In this document: piece after piece, positions 35,870-44,046 of the stretch
How positions within the stretch are numbered: position 1 is the stretch's first letter
Layout: each line of letters begins with the position of its first letter
From: Bacteroidota bacterium
Lineage (GTDB): Bacteria > Bacteroidota > Ignavibacteria > Kryptoniales > JAKASW01
Direction of reading: 5' to 3'
Length of the DNA stretch: 64,000 nt
Assembly (NCBI GenBank): GCA_021825585.1
Contig: JAKAGT010000017.1
Coordinates: 50,074-114,073 of the forward strand
Notes under the pieces: model-generated
Database searches by the model: none
Told to the model about the DNA's origin: nothing
Seen by the model: only the letters and a program-made list of their open reading frames with translations
Position numbers and translations under genes: made by a program

Positions 35870-36346
35870 TTAACAACCGTATGACGGACGTCGTTCCGGA
35901 AAATGAGGAAAAGTTTTCTGATGATCAGTCCGGCTATAATTTGCATTACAGCTCGTACGAGACTAAATTTCACATGTAGTTAAATAGAGGCGCGACAGTT
36001 AAGAGTGGTCATGCTGAGGTTTGAAGCGCCGATGAAGCATGAAGAAAGGAACTGCCGCCGAAACCATCAACGAGGCTTCATAGTTTTTGGTTGGGCTGCC
36101 CCGCCGTTGCGGGATGCCGATCGATCCGATCGGTCGGGAAAAGTGAACAACTTGCAGACTGTCATCTGTCTGTGCGGCATACAGAAGATGGAGCGCTATT
36201 TTGCCGGTCCTCACATCGTTAACTTGAAGGCCGGCATCCCGAAGAAGACCTTCGGGAGACTGATCGCTTTTCATTTCCTGGTCAGTTATTTCCCTCCATC
36301 CGGCGTTCCCACAGATATTTCTCAACCAGTTACGGATATTAAAAAG
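35870..36346. other. Gap upstream of dapB without a supportable gene
   Basis: About 480 bases. Frames extend from dapB upstream on the plus strand and from within dapB on the minus strand, but neither has family-like sequence. It contains small inverted repeats such as CCGATCGATCCGATCGG near 36118-36134. The dapB promoter should be here but I could not identify one with confidence. Confidence 0.4.
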
Positions 36347-37084
36347 ATGAATGTAGGTTTGCTTGGTTATGGAAAGATGGGAAAGGAAGTCGAGAGCGTC
36401 GCAAGACAACGCGGTCATTTGATTCCCGCTGTCGCTGATGTGGACTTCTCTCGTGACCGGATAAGAGCAGAATTCGATAAGTGCGATGTCTTGATAGACT
36501 TCTCTGTGCCGGCCGCCGTGGTAGAACACACAGAGTTTGCGGCAGCGCTCGGAAAGCCGATCATTATCGGAACGACCGGCTGGCAGAAGGATGCCGGAAG
36601 TGTCAGGAAAATCATCGACGGGTCGACGATCGCAGCGGTTACCGCTTCCAACTTCTCTCTAGGCGTGAACCTCTTCATATCGGCGGTCGAAAACGCAGCC
36701 AGGCAGTTCGGGAGGTTTCAGGGATTCGACTGCGCGGTCGTGGAACTGCATCACAATCAGAAATCCGATGCGCCAAGCGGAACCGCACTTACAATCGGCA
36801 ATACGATTATCGGGACTTTCCCTTCAAAGAAACGCCTGCTCACAGGATTGCCGGATGGGCGAATCCAAAGCGATGAACTTCATATTAATTCCATTCGGGT
36901 CGGAAGTGAATTCGGCACCCACACCGTTTTCTTCGATTCCGAGAATGACCATATCGAACTGACCCACGTATCCAGGGGGCGCCGCGGTTTCGCTCTCGGT
37001 GCAGTGATGGCAGCCGAATGGTCCGTGGGCAAAAAGGGTTTTTATTCATTCAAAGACATCATATCACAACTAGATAGAGGCTAA
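36347..37084 (+). CDS. dapB: 4-hydroxy-tetrahydrodipicolinate reductase
   Basis: 245 residues from the ATG at 36347, where the family's N-terminal Rossmann strand begins (MNVGLLGYGKMGKEV); the frame is open 114 codons further upstream without related sequence. It reduces 4-hydroxy-tetrahydrodipicolinate with NAD(P)H in lysine and diaminopimelate synthesis. The catalytic segment VVELHHNQKSDAPSGTAL holds the paired His and the Lys that are conserved in the family, and the C-terminal FALGAVMAAEW is typical. It is followed at once by dapA, with one base between them. Confidence 0.96.
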   Translation: MNVGLLGYGKMGKEVESVARQRGHLIPAVADVDFSRDRIRAEFDKCDVLIDFSVPAAVVEHTEFAAALGKPIIIGTTGWQKDAGSVRKIIDGSTIAAVTASNFSLGVNLFISAVENAARQFGRFQGFDCAVVELHHNQKSDAPSGTALTIGNTIIGTFPSKKRLLTGLPDGRIQSDELHINSIRVGSEFGTHTVFFDSENDHIELTHVSRGRRGFALGAVMAAEWSVGKKGFYSFKDIISQLDRG

Positions 37085-37085
37085 A

Positions 37086-38018
37086 GTGAAAACCAAACTA
37101 TTCCGCGGTACCGGGGTCGCCCTGGTGACACCCTTCAAGGAAGACGGTTCAGTCGACGAGCGGAGTCTTCGAGAACTCGTCGAATTCCAGATTGAAAACG
37201 GAATCGATGCCATACTTCCTGCCGGCACGACCGGAGAGAGTGCGACACTATCTCACCCCGAGCACCAGCAGGTGATGGAGCTTGTTCTCGCCCAGACAAA
37301 TCACCGGGTACCCGTTATCGTCGGGGCCGGAAGCAATTCGACGCGCGAGGCGATCTCTCTTACAATTCACGCCAAAGCGATCGGCGCAGACGGAGTTCTC
37401 TCGGTGGCTCCTTATTACAACAAGCCGACGCAGGAGGGATTCTTCCGTCATTACGCGTCCATCGCCGAAGCCGTGGACATTCCCATTGTAGTATATAATG
37501 TTCCCGGCAGAACCGGCGCGAACATCACCGCCGAAACGACTCTCAGGATGGCCGAAGAGATCCCGAATGTAGTCGCGATAAAGGAAGCGAGCGGAAATAT
37601 ACCGCAGATGATGGAAATCCTCAGGAACGCACCGGAGAATTTCGCAGTCTACTCGGGCGACGATCAATTTGCCTACGTGGTGGTTACGCTCGGCGGCGAC
37701 GGAATCATATCTGTCGTCGCAAACGAGGTACCCAGATTGTTCAGCGATATGATAAGATTCTGCCTGCTGGGCGATTTGGAAAACGCAAGACGGCTGCATT
37801 ACAAGCTCCTCCCGCTTATGAATGCGAACTTCATCGAGTCGAACCCGATCCCTGTCAAGGCGGCACTTGCGATGATGGGCATGATCGAAGAAGTCTACCG
37901 GCTTCCCCTGGTCCCGCCGAACGAGTCGACTCGTGAAAAACTGAGAAAGCTGCTGTCGGAGCTGGAGTTGATTCCGGTGCCCGTCCAGAATGGCCCAATG
38001 AAGAAACGTCAGGACTAG
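37086..38018 (+). CDS. dapA: 4-hydroxy-tetrahydrodipicolinate synthase
   Basis: 310 residues, GTG start one base after the dapB stop. A class I aldolase that condenses pyruvate with aspartate semialdehyde. Visible are GTGVALVTPFKEDGSVD, the AGTTGES loop, the catalytic tyrosine in IVVYNVPGRTG and the Schiff-base lysine in VVAIKEASGNI. The order dapB-dapA-dapD gives consecutive steps of the succinylase diaminopimelate route for peptidoglycan and lysine. Confidence 0.96.
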   Translation: MKTKLFRGTGVALVTPFKEDGSVDERSLRELVEFQIENGIDAILPAGTTGESATLSHPEHQQVMELVLAQTNHRVPVIVGAGSNSTREAISLTIHAKAIGADGVLSVAPYYNKPTQEGFFRHYASIAEAVDIPIVVYNVPGRTGANITAETTLRMAEEIPNVVAIKEASGNIPQMMEILRNAPENFAVYSGDDQFAYVVVTLGGDGIISVVANEVPRLFSDMIRFCLLGDLENARRLHYKLLPLMNANFIESNPIPVKAALAMMGMIEEVYRLPLVPPNESTREKLRKLLSELELIPVPVQNGPMKKRQD

Positions 38019-38021
38019 ACT

Positions 38022-38864
38022 ATGAGCCGCGAATTACTCATCGCAGAAATCGAGAAGTATTACGAGATACACGAGAAGAATCCGGAAGTTGCGTCTTTCG
38101 TTGAGCGCTTCCTGGAATTACTTGATATCGGGGAAATTCGCGCGGCAGAGCACGACGGATCTTCGCCGGGCGGTTGGAGGGTGAACGATTGGGTCAAGAA
38201 AGGAATCCTTCTCGCCTTCCGGATCGGAGAACTCGTGAAAGTAGAGGATGCTTGCAGCGGCCAATTCTTCGATAAGCACACACTCCCCATTAAGGATATT
38301 TCGGAGGAGGACCAGATACGCGTCGTCCCGGGCGGCACGGCGATCCGCCGCGGGGCTTACATTTCGAAAGGCGTCGTAATCATGCCGCCTTCTTATGTGA
38401 ATGTAGGTGCATATATCGGGGAAGACACCATGCTCGATTCACACTCGCTGGTCGGATCGTGTGCACAAGTGGGCAGAAAAGTCCATGTGAGCGCCGGCAC
38501 GCAGATAGGCGGAGTCCTCGAACCAGTCGGCGCGCTCCCGGTTATCGTTGAAGACGAAGTGATGATCGGCGGTAACTGCGGAATCTACGAGGGCGCCATC
38601 ATAAGAAAGAGGGCGGTAATCGGAGCCGGATGCATCCTCACAGGTTCAACACCGGTCTATGACATGGTAAAAGGCAGAATTTACAGAAAAGAGAGGCATC
38701 AGCCGTTGGTCGTGCCGGAGGGTGCCGTTGTCGTCCCAGGCTCGCGAAAAGCATCGGGAGATTTCGCGGCGAAGAACAACCTCTCGATTTATACACCCAT
38801 GATAGTTAAGTACCGCGACGAGAAGACCGATGCCGCGACGGTACTCGAAGAAGCACTGAGATAG
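38022..38864 (+). CDS. dapD: 2,3,4,5-tetrahydropyridine-2,6-dicarboxylate N-succinyltransferase
   Basis: 280 residues. An N-terminal helical domain (up to about 95) is followed by a left-handed beta-helix of hexapeptide repeats ([60 protein letters not shown]). It succinylates tetrahydrodipicolinate, so the organism uses the succinylase branch. The start is three bases after dapA. A large hairpin follows the stop. Confidence 0.95.
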   Translation: MSRELLIAEIEKYYEIHEKNPEVASFVERFLELLDIGEIRAAEHDGSSPGGWRVNDWVKKGILLAFRIGELVKVEDACSGQFFDKHTLPIKDISEEDQIRVVPGGTAIRRGAYISKGVVIMPPSYVNVGAYIGEDTMLDSHSLVGSCAQVGRKVHVSAGTQIGGVLEPVGALPVIVEDEVMIGGNCGIYEGAIIRKRAVIGAGCILTGSTPVYDMVKGRIYRKERHQPLVVPEGAVVVPGSRKASGDFAAKNNLSIYTPMIVKYRDEKTDAATVLEEALR

Positions 38865-38865
38865 A

Positions 38866-38917
38866 AACTGCGACTCACTTGACCCGAGGGATGTCTTAGA
38901 TAAAGTGAGTCGCAGTT
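38866..38917. terminator. Bidirectional terminator hairpin between dapD and the mutase gene
   Basis: Perfect 15-bp inverted repeat AACTGCGACTCACTT/AAGTGAGTCGCAGTT around a 22-base loop, placed between the converging dapD (stop 38864) and mutase (stop 38925) genes. T-runs are short on both sides. Confidence 0.7.
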
Positions 38918-38924
38918 CTCGTAG

Positions 38925-40538
38925 TTAGTCGTAGGTCCCCCACACTTCCCTGAGCGTGTCTGAGATTTCCCCCAGGGTTGCATAGCTCTCCACCGCTTCA
39001 AGTATGAGAGGCATGAGATTCGTCTTACCGCGAGCCGCGTTCCTAAACCGAGAGATAATCTGCCTCACCTTCTCTCCGTCTCTTCTTTCTTTCAGCAACT
39101 GAAGTCTTTTCACTTGCTCTTCTCTTACTCTTGGATCGACCTCGAAAATTTTCGGACGCGCGTCTTCATCCATAATGAATTCATTGACGCCGACCACGAT
39201 CTTCTCTTTCTTTTCAATTGCCCTCTGATACTCGTATGCACTCTTTCCGATTTCACTTTGGAAGTACCCTGCTTCAATCGCCTTGACAGCTCCGCCCATC
39301 GATTCGATCTTATCGAGGTATTTCCAAACCTCACTTTCAAGCTCGTCGGTGAGCTTCTCCACAAAGTACGACCCGCCAAGCGGATCAACTGTGTCGGCAA
39401 CGCCGGATTCGAAGGCAATAATCTGTTGTGTACGCAACGCGAGCCTCACAGATTCCTCAGTCGGCAACGCCAGCGCTTCGTCCTTGCTGTTGGTATGAAG
39501 CGACTGGCAGCCTCCGAGAACCGCCGCCAGAGCTTGAATCGTGGTGCGGACGACGTTGTTGTCGATTTGCTGTGCAGTCAATGTCGAGCCGCCTGTCTGG
39601 ACATGGAATCTCAGTTTCATCGCGTCGGCGTTCTTTGCCCCGAGTTTTTCCTTCGCAATTTTCGCCCAGATCCGCCTTGCCGCCCGGAATTTAGCCACTT
39701 CTTCGAAGAAATTGTTGCTCGCATTGAAGAAGAATGACAGTTGAGCGCCGAACGTATCGAAATCAAGTCCCGATGCCGAGGCCGCGCGAACGTACTCGAT
39801 GGCGTTCGCAAAAGTGAATGCCAGCTCCTGTACCGCCGTCGCGCCTGCCTCACGTATGTGGTATCCGCTTATCGAAATGGTATTCCATCTTGGAAGGTTC
39901 TCGGCGCAAAATGCGAAGATGTCAGTGACCAGCCTCAACGACGGGCCCGGTGGGTAAATATGCGTTCCCCTTGCTATGTATTCCTTCAGAATATCGTTTT
40001 GAATCGTTCCGGATATTTTGCGCAGGTCCGCTCCCTGTTTCTTCGCGACGGCGATGTACATGCTCAGGAGGATTGACGCAGTCGCGTTGATCGTCATCGA
40101 GGTTGTCACCATCTCGAGGTTGATCCCTTCGAACAGCCGCTCCATGTCTTCAAGAGAGTCGATTGCAACGCCGACCCTTCCTACCTCGCCCTCAGTCATC
40201 GGATGGTCCGAGTCGAATCCCATCTGCGTCGGCAAATCAAACGCCACGGACAATCCGGTTATTCCCTGGTCGAGCAGATAGCGGTACCGCTTGTTCGATT
40301 CGTCGGCACTTCCAAACCCTGCATACTGCCGCATTGTCCAGGGCTTTCCACGATACATTGTCGGATAGACGCCCCTCGTGTAAGGATACTCGCCCGGCTG
40401 ACCAAGCTTCTCAGAATAATCGAAATCCTCAGGCACGTAAAATCTCTCCACTTCGATGCCCGAATCCGTAAGGAACCTGTCCTTCCGTTCGGCTCCCTTG
40501 TCTTCCTTCACTTGATTTCCGCGGGGCGTGTCCGACAT
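38925..40538 (-). CDS. Methylmalonyl-CoA mutase-type catalytic subunit (no B12 domain)
   Basis: 537 residues covering only the acyl-CoA-binding TIM-barrel part of methylmalonyl-CoA mutase. Markers are [97 protein letters not shown] and [21 protein letters not shown] cobalamin-binding domain with DxHxxG is absent and must be a separate subunit elsewhere. By the [11 protein letters not shown] type it is a true methylmalonyl-CoA mutase, interconverting succinyl- and methylmalonyl-CoA, though isobutyryl-type relatives cannot be fully excluded. It is co-directional with the UbiA gene, which lies downstream. Confidence 0.9.
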   Translation of the reverse strand: MSDTPRGNQVKEDKGAERKDRFLTDSGIEVERFYVPEDFDYSEKLGQPGEYPYTRGVYPTMYRGKPWTMRQYAGFGSADESNKRYRYLLDQGITGLSVAFDLPTQMGFDSDHPMTEGEVGRVGVAIDSLEDMERLFEGINLEMVTTSMTINATASILLSMYIAVAKKQGADLRKISGTIQNDILKEYIARGTHIYPPGPSLRLVTDIFAFCAENLPRWNTISISGYHIREAGATAVQELAFTFANAIEYVRAASASGLDFDTFGAQLSFFFNASNNFFEEVAKFRAARRIWAKIAKEKLGAKNADAMKLRFHVQTGGSTLTAQQIDNNVVRTTIQALAAVLGGCQSLHTNSKDEALALPTEESVRLALRTQQIIAFESGVADTVDPLGGSYFVEKLTDELESEVWKYLDKIESMGGAVKAIEAGYFQSEIGKSAYEYQRAIEKKEKIVVGVNEFIMDEDARPKIFEVDPRVREEQVKRLQLLKERRDGEKVRQIISRFRNAARGKTNLMPLILEAVESYATLGEISDTLREVWGTYD

Positions 40539-40586
40539 CCTCTTCCCCTTCTCATTTTAAGATTACTGACTTGCCTCTCGGCCTTC

Positions 40587-40621
40587 CCCCTTTTCACCTT
40601 TTACCTTTATCCCTTCTACTT
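40587..40621. repeat. Degenerate 7-bp tandem repeat (CCTTTT type)
   Basis: CCCCTTT TCACCTT TTACCTT TATCCCT TCTACTT between the mutase start and the end of the prenyltransferase gene. It is a pyrimidine-rich seven-base period that also appears at 56354-56395 after an RND gene. Confidence 0.65.
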
Positions 40622-41479
40622 AATCACATCGACAAGAGTAAACAGGAACAGCCCTACACTCAGATAAGCGTTCATGTTGAAAAAAGCCACATTCAGTTTA
40701 CTCAGATCATCCGGCTTTACAATTCTGTGCTGGTAGATCAAAATCAATCCAATGATGGCAAGCCCTGCAGTATAGATCTCTCCGAGCGGGAGAATGAACC
40801 TCAATGAGACTAATAGCGCGAAGGCAACGAAATGAAGAGCGGATGAAACGACCAGAGCCTTATCGACCCCAATCACTTTCGGCATCGAGAAGAGTCCCTC
40901 TTCTTCATCGTGCTCGAGGTCCTGAAGGGCGTATATGATGTCAAATCCTGCACCCCAGGCGACGACGGTCAAACCGAGTATGACCGGTACCAGACTGAAT
41001 TCCCCCGCGATCCCGAGCCAGGCTCCAACCGGCGCGAGTCCCATCCCGAGTCCGAGAAATATATGCGAAAGCCACGTGAAGCGCTTGGTGAAGGAATAGA
41101 AAAAGACCACCGCAAGCGCAACCGGCGAAAGGTAAAAGCAGAGTGGATTCAGTTTGTAAGCAGCAAAAACGAGGACCAATGCGGAGACGGTTACGAATGT
41201 TGACGCCTCAACGAGCGAAATCTTCTTTGCCGGTATCTCTCGGTTTTTCGTGCGGGGATTTGTCGCGTCAAATTTCCGGTCGGCGATTCTATTGAATCCC
41301 ATCGCTGCCGACCGCGCCCCAACCATCGCGATTATAATCCAAATCAACTTGTAAAGAGTCACTTTGAACTGGAACGACGCAAGCACTACGCTGGTCAATG
41401 CAAAGGGCATCGCAAAGAGGGTGTGGGAAAATTTTACCATTCTTCCGAATGTGATTATTCGATTGAGAAATTTCTTCAT
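40616..41479 (-). CDS. UbiA-family prenyltransferase (likely menaquinone pathway)
   Basis: About 287 residues from the ATG at 41479, which gives the family-like start [20 protein letters not shown]; a further start ten codons upstream is possible. Eight to nine hydrophobic helices. The first Asp-rich motif is [18 protein letters not shown] and the second DLEHDEEEG, both needed to bind the polyprenyl diphosphate through Mg2+. This form, with [10 protein letters not shown], is that of 4-hydroxybenzoate-polyprenyltransferase-like proteins that in Bacteroidota/Chlorobi relatives serve futalosine-type menaquinone synthesis. The precise acceptor is inferred. Confidence 0.88.
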   Translation of the reverse strand: MKKFLNRIITFGRMVKFSHTLFAMPFALTSVVLASFQFKVTLYKLIWIIIAMVGARSAAMGFNRIADRKFDATNPRTKNREIPAKKISLVEASTFVTVSALVLVFAAYKLNPLCFYLSPVALAVVFFYSFTKRFTWLSHIFLGLGMGLAPVGAWLGIAGEFSLVPVILGLTVVAWGAGFDIIYALQDLEHDEEEGLFSMPKVIGVDKALVVSSALHFVAFALLVSLRFILPLGEIYTAGLAIIGLILIYQHRIVKPDDLSKLNVAFFNMNAYLSVGLFLFTLVDVIK

Positions 41480-41554
41480 CGAGAAGAAAATTACCGCCGC
41501 AACGCTCAAAAAACAATGAATCCGGGAAATGGAATCAAACTAAGAGGAGCTCAA

Positions 41555-41587
41555 AGACGGGCGGCAATTATCTCTTGTCGCCCGTCT
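41555..41587 (-). terminator. Hairpin terminator after the DUF4097 gene
   Basis: AGACGGGCGGCAA and TTGTCGCCCGTCT form a 13-bp stem (one G-U pair) with a 7-base loop, followed on the minus strand by TTTGAG. It separates the DUF4097 gene from the prenyltransferase gene. Confidence 0.65.
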
Positions 41588-41606
41588 CCACTACTCATGA
41601 GGGCTA

Positions 41607-42404
41607 CTAATGCTTGTTGATATGGATGCTGCCGTTTGTCGTATGCAGACGGATTTCGGGTCCGCCGTTGTTTATCGTGCCTTCGAGTTCCTTGCTCAGG
41701 AAACCACCTCTTACCGTGACGGGAAAATCGGTACTCACGCTGCCGTTTGTCGTATGCGCGTACACATTTGCGCTTATGTCGGCTGGGCAGCTCACTTTGA
41801 TCGAGCCGTTTGTCGTCCGCAAATCCAACCCCTTGAACTCTACAGCATCCGTCAGACTCGCCGTGATGCTGCCGTTTGTTGTGGACCCGTCTACCAGCCC
41901 AGATACCCCGTCCAGAGTTAACCGTCCGTTAGTAGTACTCGCTTTTACGTCCCCCGCGACAGAATGCACTTCAATCTCGCCGTTTGTGGAGTGAACATCT
42001 GTCTTTACATAAGCAGGCACCTTAAGGACGTAGCTGACATCACCTCCGTGTGAACCGAACCCATGAAACAACCAGCTGAAAAATCCGTCCCAGTCATCAT
42101 GATGTGTGTAATGGGTGCGGACCCGGAGGTAGTTGTCGCCGCTCTCAATCTCGACTCTCATCCTGTCAAAGTAGCGGTCTGCCTCCTCGCTGTCGTCAGC
42201 CCTGGCAGTCTTTGTGATCTCCAAAGAAACCTGGTCCTTGTCCCAACCCTCGACCTTGACCGAACCGTTGACGTTTTCCACGAAGACCTTCCCCTTCTGG
42301 GAAATGTTGAAGAACTTGGTCTCAGTTCTGGAGAACTTCTCAGCAGACGCCGTCGAAATGAGGGCAAACAAGCCGATAATCGCCCCGTAGATTAGCCTTT
42401 TCAT
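41607..42404 (-). CDS. DUF4097-type exported beta-helix protein
   Basis: 265 residues from the ATG at 42404 (GGAGAG upstream), selected for the signal peptide MKRLIYGAIIGLFALISTASA. The mature part begins with FFNISQKGKVFVENVNGSVK and carries repeated STTNGxI/TTNGSI units (HSTNGEIEVHS, STTNGRLTLDG, STTNGSITASL, RTTNGSIKVSC, HTTNGSVSTDF, HTTNGSIHINK), the DUF4097 beta-strand repeat that forms a short right-handed helix. An HYTHHDDWDGFFSWLFHGFG stretch near residues 96-117 is rich in His and aromatics. It is probably periplasmic or surface-exposed. Function unknown. Confidence 0.8.
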   Translation of the reverse strand: MKRLIYGAIIGLFALISTASAEKFSRTETKFFNISQKGKVFVENVNGSVKVEGWDKDQVSLEITKTARADDSEEADRYFDRMRVEIESGDNYLRVRTHYTHHDDWDGFFSWLFHGFGSHGGDVSYVLKVPAYVKTDVHSTNGEIEVHSVAGDVKASTTNGRLTLDGVSGLVDGSTTNGSITASLTDAVEFKGLDLRTTNGSIKVSCPADISANVYAHTTNGSVSTDFPVTVRGGFLSKELEGTINNGGPEIRLHTTNGSIHINKH

Positions 42405-42493
42405 TATACACTCTCCACTTTTGTAGGTCACCGGAAATAAAACACAATCTTACCTACGGAATTGGGGAAGAGAAGGTTTCAGTTTGTCTTTTC

Positions 42494-42979
42494 TTAGCGG
42501 AATATTGAGAAAGTATCCGTGACTACTTTGACATAATGTGAGGAGGCGTTTATGAAACTAAACTTGTCTGAGTCAATCCATGTTACGAATAAGCCACAAT
42601 GCGAAATAGGTACACGGGACTTATTTGAATCCGAAGTGATAAAAATTATGTCCCCACGTCTAACACGGTATCGGTCAGTGGTGAGGATGTTCAACGCATA
42701 CAAGTCGTTCACTGCTGCTACTTTTGAGAAACCTTCTTGGGTCTCAAACAAGATTGACGAATCCGCCGTCCGGTATGCCCAAGTGATAAGGCCGGAGCAA
42801 TCGAATATGTAAGGCCCCTTGCCACCCCAGAAATATGGTTGGTTGAGCTTGGACTTGGCGGAGTCAAGTGCCGCAAGCCTAAGTCTGCTCGTTGCTGAAT
42901 ACCGCAAACAGAAATGTGTCCCATCACCGATACACGCCGTCATGGCTGTAAGCATACAGAGCATTCGAAAAGTATTCAT
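42494..42979 (-). CDS. NlpC/P60-type lipoprotein, short copy
   Basis: 161 residues. A hydrophobic start ends in a lipobox (MTAC at 13-16). The body matches NlpC/P60 cysteine peptidases: SKLNQPYFWGGKGPYIFDCS with the nucleophile Cys (near 61), GLITWAYR, and ISHCGLFVTW with the catalytic His (near 126). The third polar position is Asn (INASSHY) where the family usually has His. It is a paralogue of the protein at 45902-46609 but stops about 20 residues earlier, before the RFVGFGRLLRP end of that copy, so it may be a shortened remnant. NlpC/P60 enzymes cut peptidoglycan stem peptides or related amide bonds. It is the last gene of the accessory cluster. Confidence 0.75.
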   Translation of the reverse strand: MNTFRMLCMLTAMTACIGDGTHFCLRYSATSRLRLAALDSAKSKLNQPYFWGGKGPYIFDCSGLITWAYRTADSSILFETQEGFSKVAAVNDLYALNILTTDRYRVRRGDIIFITSDSNKSRVPISHCGLFVTWIDSDKFSFINASSHYVKVVTDTFSIFR

Positions 42980-43108
42980 TTGATTCTCGTGAAATGGAAG
43001 TCAGGTTTCAGCATGATGACTGCTTACGCACTTACAAAAGATGCAAGTACAGCAGCATGGGAAGGGCACGAAATTTCACACCAAGCATCATTCTTTTGGA
43101 ATAAATAC

Positions 43109-43633
43109 TCATTTCACAACCTCTAGAGTTCGCCTCAGCCGGAAATGCTCCCAGAAATTTGCGCCTGGTGGTAGGGAATTGTTCCAGGATAATAAAACGA
43201 GAGTAGCCTTCGCTATAAGATAGGAGTAGGGCACCGTTCCCCAATCTCTGCTGTCGTAGCTCGCAAAAAGGTTGTCCCCCACCATGAAATAGTGATCTTG
43301 TTCCACTATGTAAAAAGCGGCTTTCTTTCCATCAACATATGTTTCCCCGGGAGCTGGCAATCTAACCTCGTGTCCCTCCCGGATAGCGATCGGGGCCAAT
43401 AGGCTGGATGGAATATTTTTTAACCAGAGCGTGTCACCCTTCCTCGGAACGATAGTAGTCTGAAGCGTACGGTCTTTGAAGATCAAGTTTAACGTATCTT
43501 CTTCGACCAGAGAGCGGTTGACATACACTTCATTGTTCCGAAACGTTGCCGTGTCGCCTGGCAATCCAAGACATCGCTTCACGTAGTTACCTAATCCGAA
43601 TTGCCCACACAACTTCAGGTCGCTTCGTCGCAA
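43109..43633 (-). pseudogene. Truncated signal peptidase I (S26), N-terminal half missing
   Basis: The frame holds box D with the general-base lysine (NYVKRCLGLPGDTATF), then VPRKGDTLWLKN and box E (YFMVGDNLFASYDSRDWGTV), followed by a C-terminal hydrophobic stretch. The membrane anchor and the SMxPT segment with the catalytic serine, which should lie 60-80 residues earlier, are absent. The frame begins only with a TTG and a TGA lies three codons upstream of it. The sequence upstream, from about 43620, looks unrelated and carries plus-strand gene remnants, so a rearrangement has probably cut the gene. It would have processed signal peptides, perhaps those of the cluster's own Cys-rich peptides. 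Confidence 0.75.
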
Positions 43634-43801
43634 ACGACATCACCGCAGACGTCTACGTGTCTTACCGGCCGCAGCGTGAATACGATAACGAAGAGCTCAA
43701 GAGGATCAAGGACCTTAAGAACGCAAATGAGTGAGGCAAAGAAAGCCGGCGTCGTATTGCATCAGACACCGTACCTTGCGGGGCGAATTGTCCCATCGTA
43801 G
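43628..43801 (+). pseudogene. Remnants of two unknown genes on the opposite strand
   Basis: Just beyond the break in the signal peptidase gene the plus strand reads VANDITADVYVSYRPQ then REYDNEELKRIKDLKNANE and stops at 43734. An ATG at 43727 overlaps that stop and opens MSEAKKAGVVLHQTPYLAGR, which ends after 24 codons. The charged, helical composition and the overlapping stop/start look like the end of one gene and the beginning of another from a former operon. I do not recognise either. The rest up to 44046 is without a readable gene. Confidence 0.4.
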
Positions 43802-44046
43802 CCATTTCATGTAAGCCAATGAGACCTTACGCCAGCTTCAGCCAATGTTTAACCGCGAGGAAGGACGTCCAAAGAGACCGAAACCATATCAGCGACATTC
43901 CTGCATACCCCAGCAATTACGGCTAAGAATGAGAGGCTCGACCACTGTTGTCCGATTCACATCGTCTCCACGCAGCAAGAGTCATCGTCATCGGATACAT
44001 TTTCGTATGTTATCACCTGTGAATGCGGGCTGACTTTAGACCTTCC

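Noticed and set aside
35689..35973. 94-codon minus-strand frame in the gap before dapB
   Set aside because: Sequence looks random and very rich in Arg. A different frame here gives the more credible 41-residue membrane peptide.
36005..36346. Upstream extension of the dapB frame by 114 codons
   Set aside because: The dapB family starts at MNVGLLGYGKMG; the extension has no family-like sequence.
35999..36529. 176-codon minus-strand frame overlapping the dapB start
   Set aside because: It runs antisense through dapB and its free part has no export signal, family pattern or ribosome site.
42423..42457. GTAGGT/ACCTAC inverted repeat between the short NlpC gene and the DUF4097 gene
   Set aside because: Six-base arms with a long loop and no T-run; could be chance or an operator, too weak to call.
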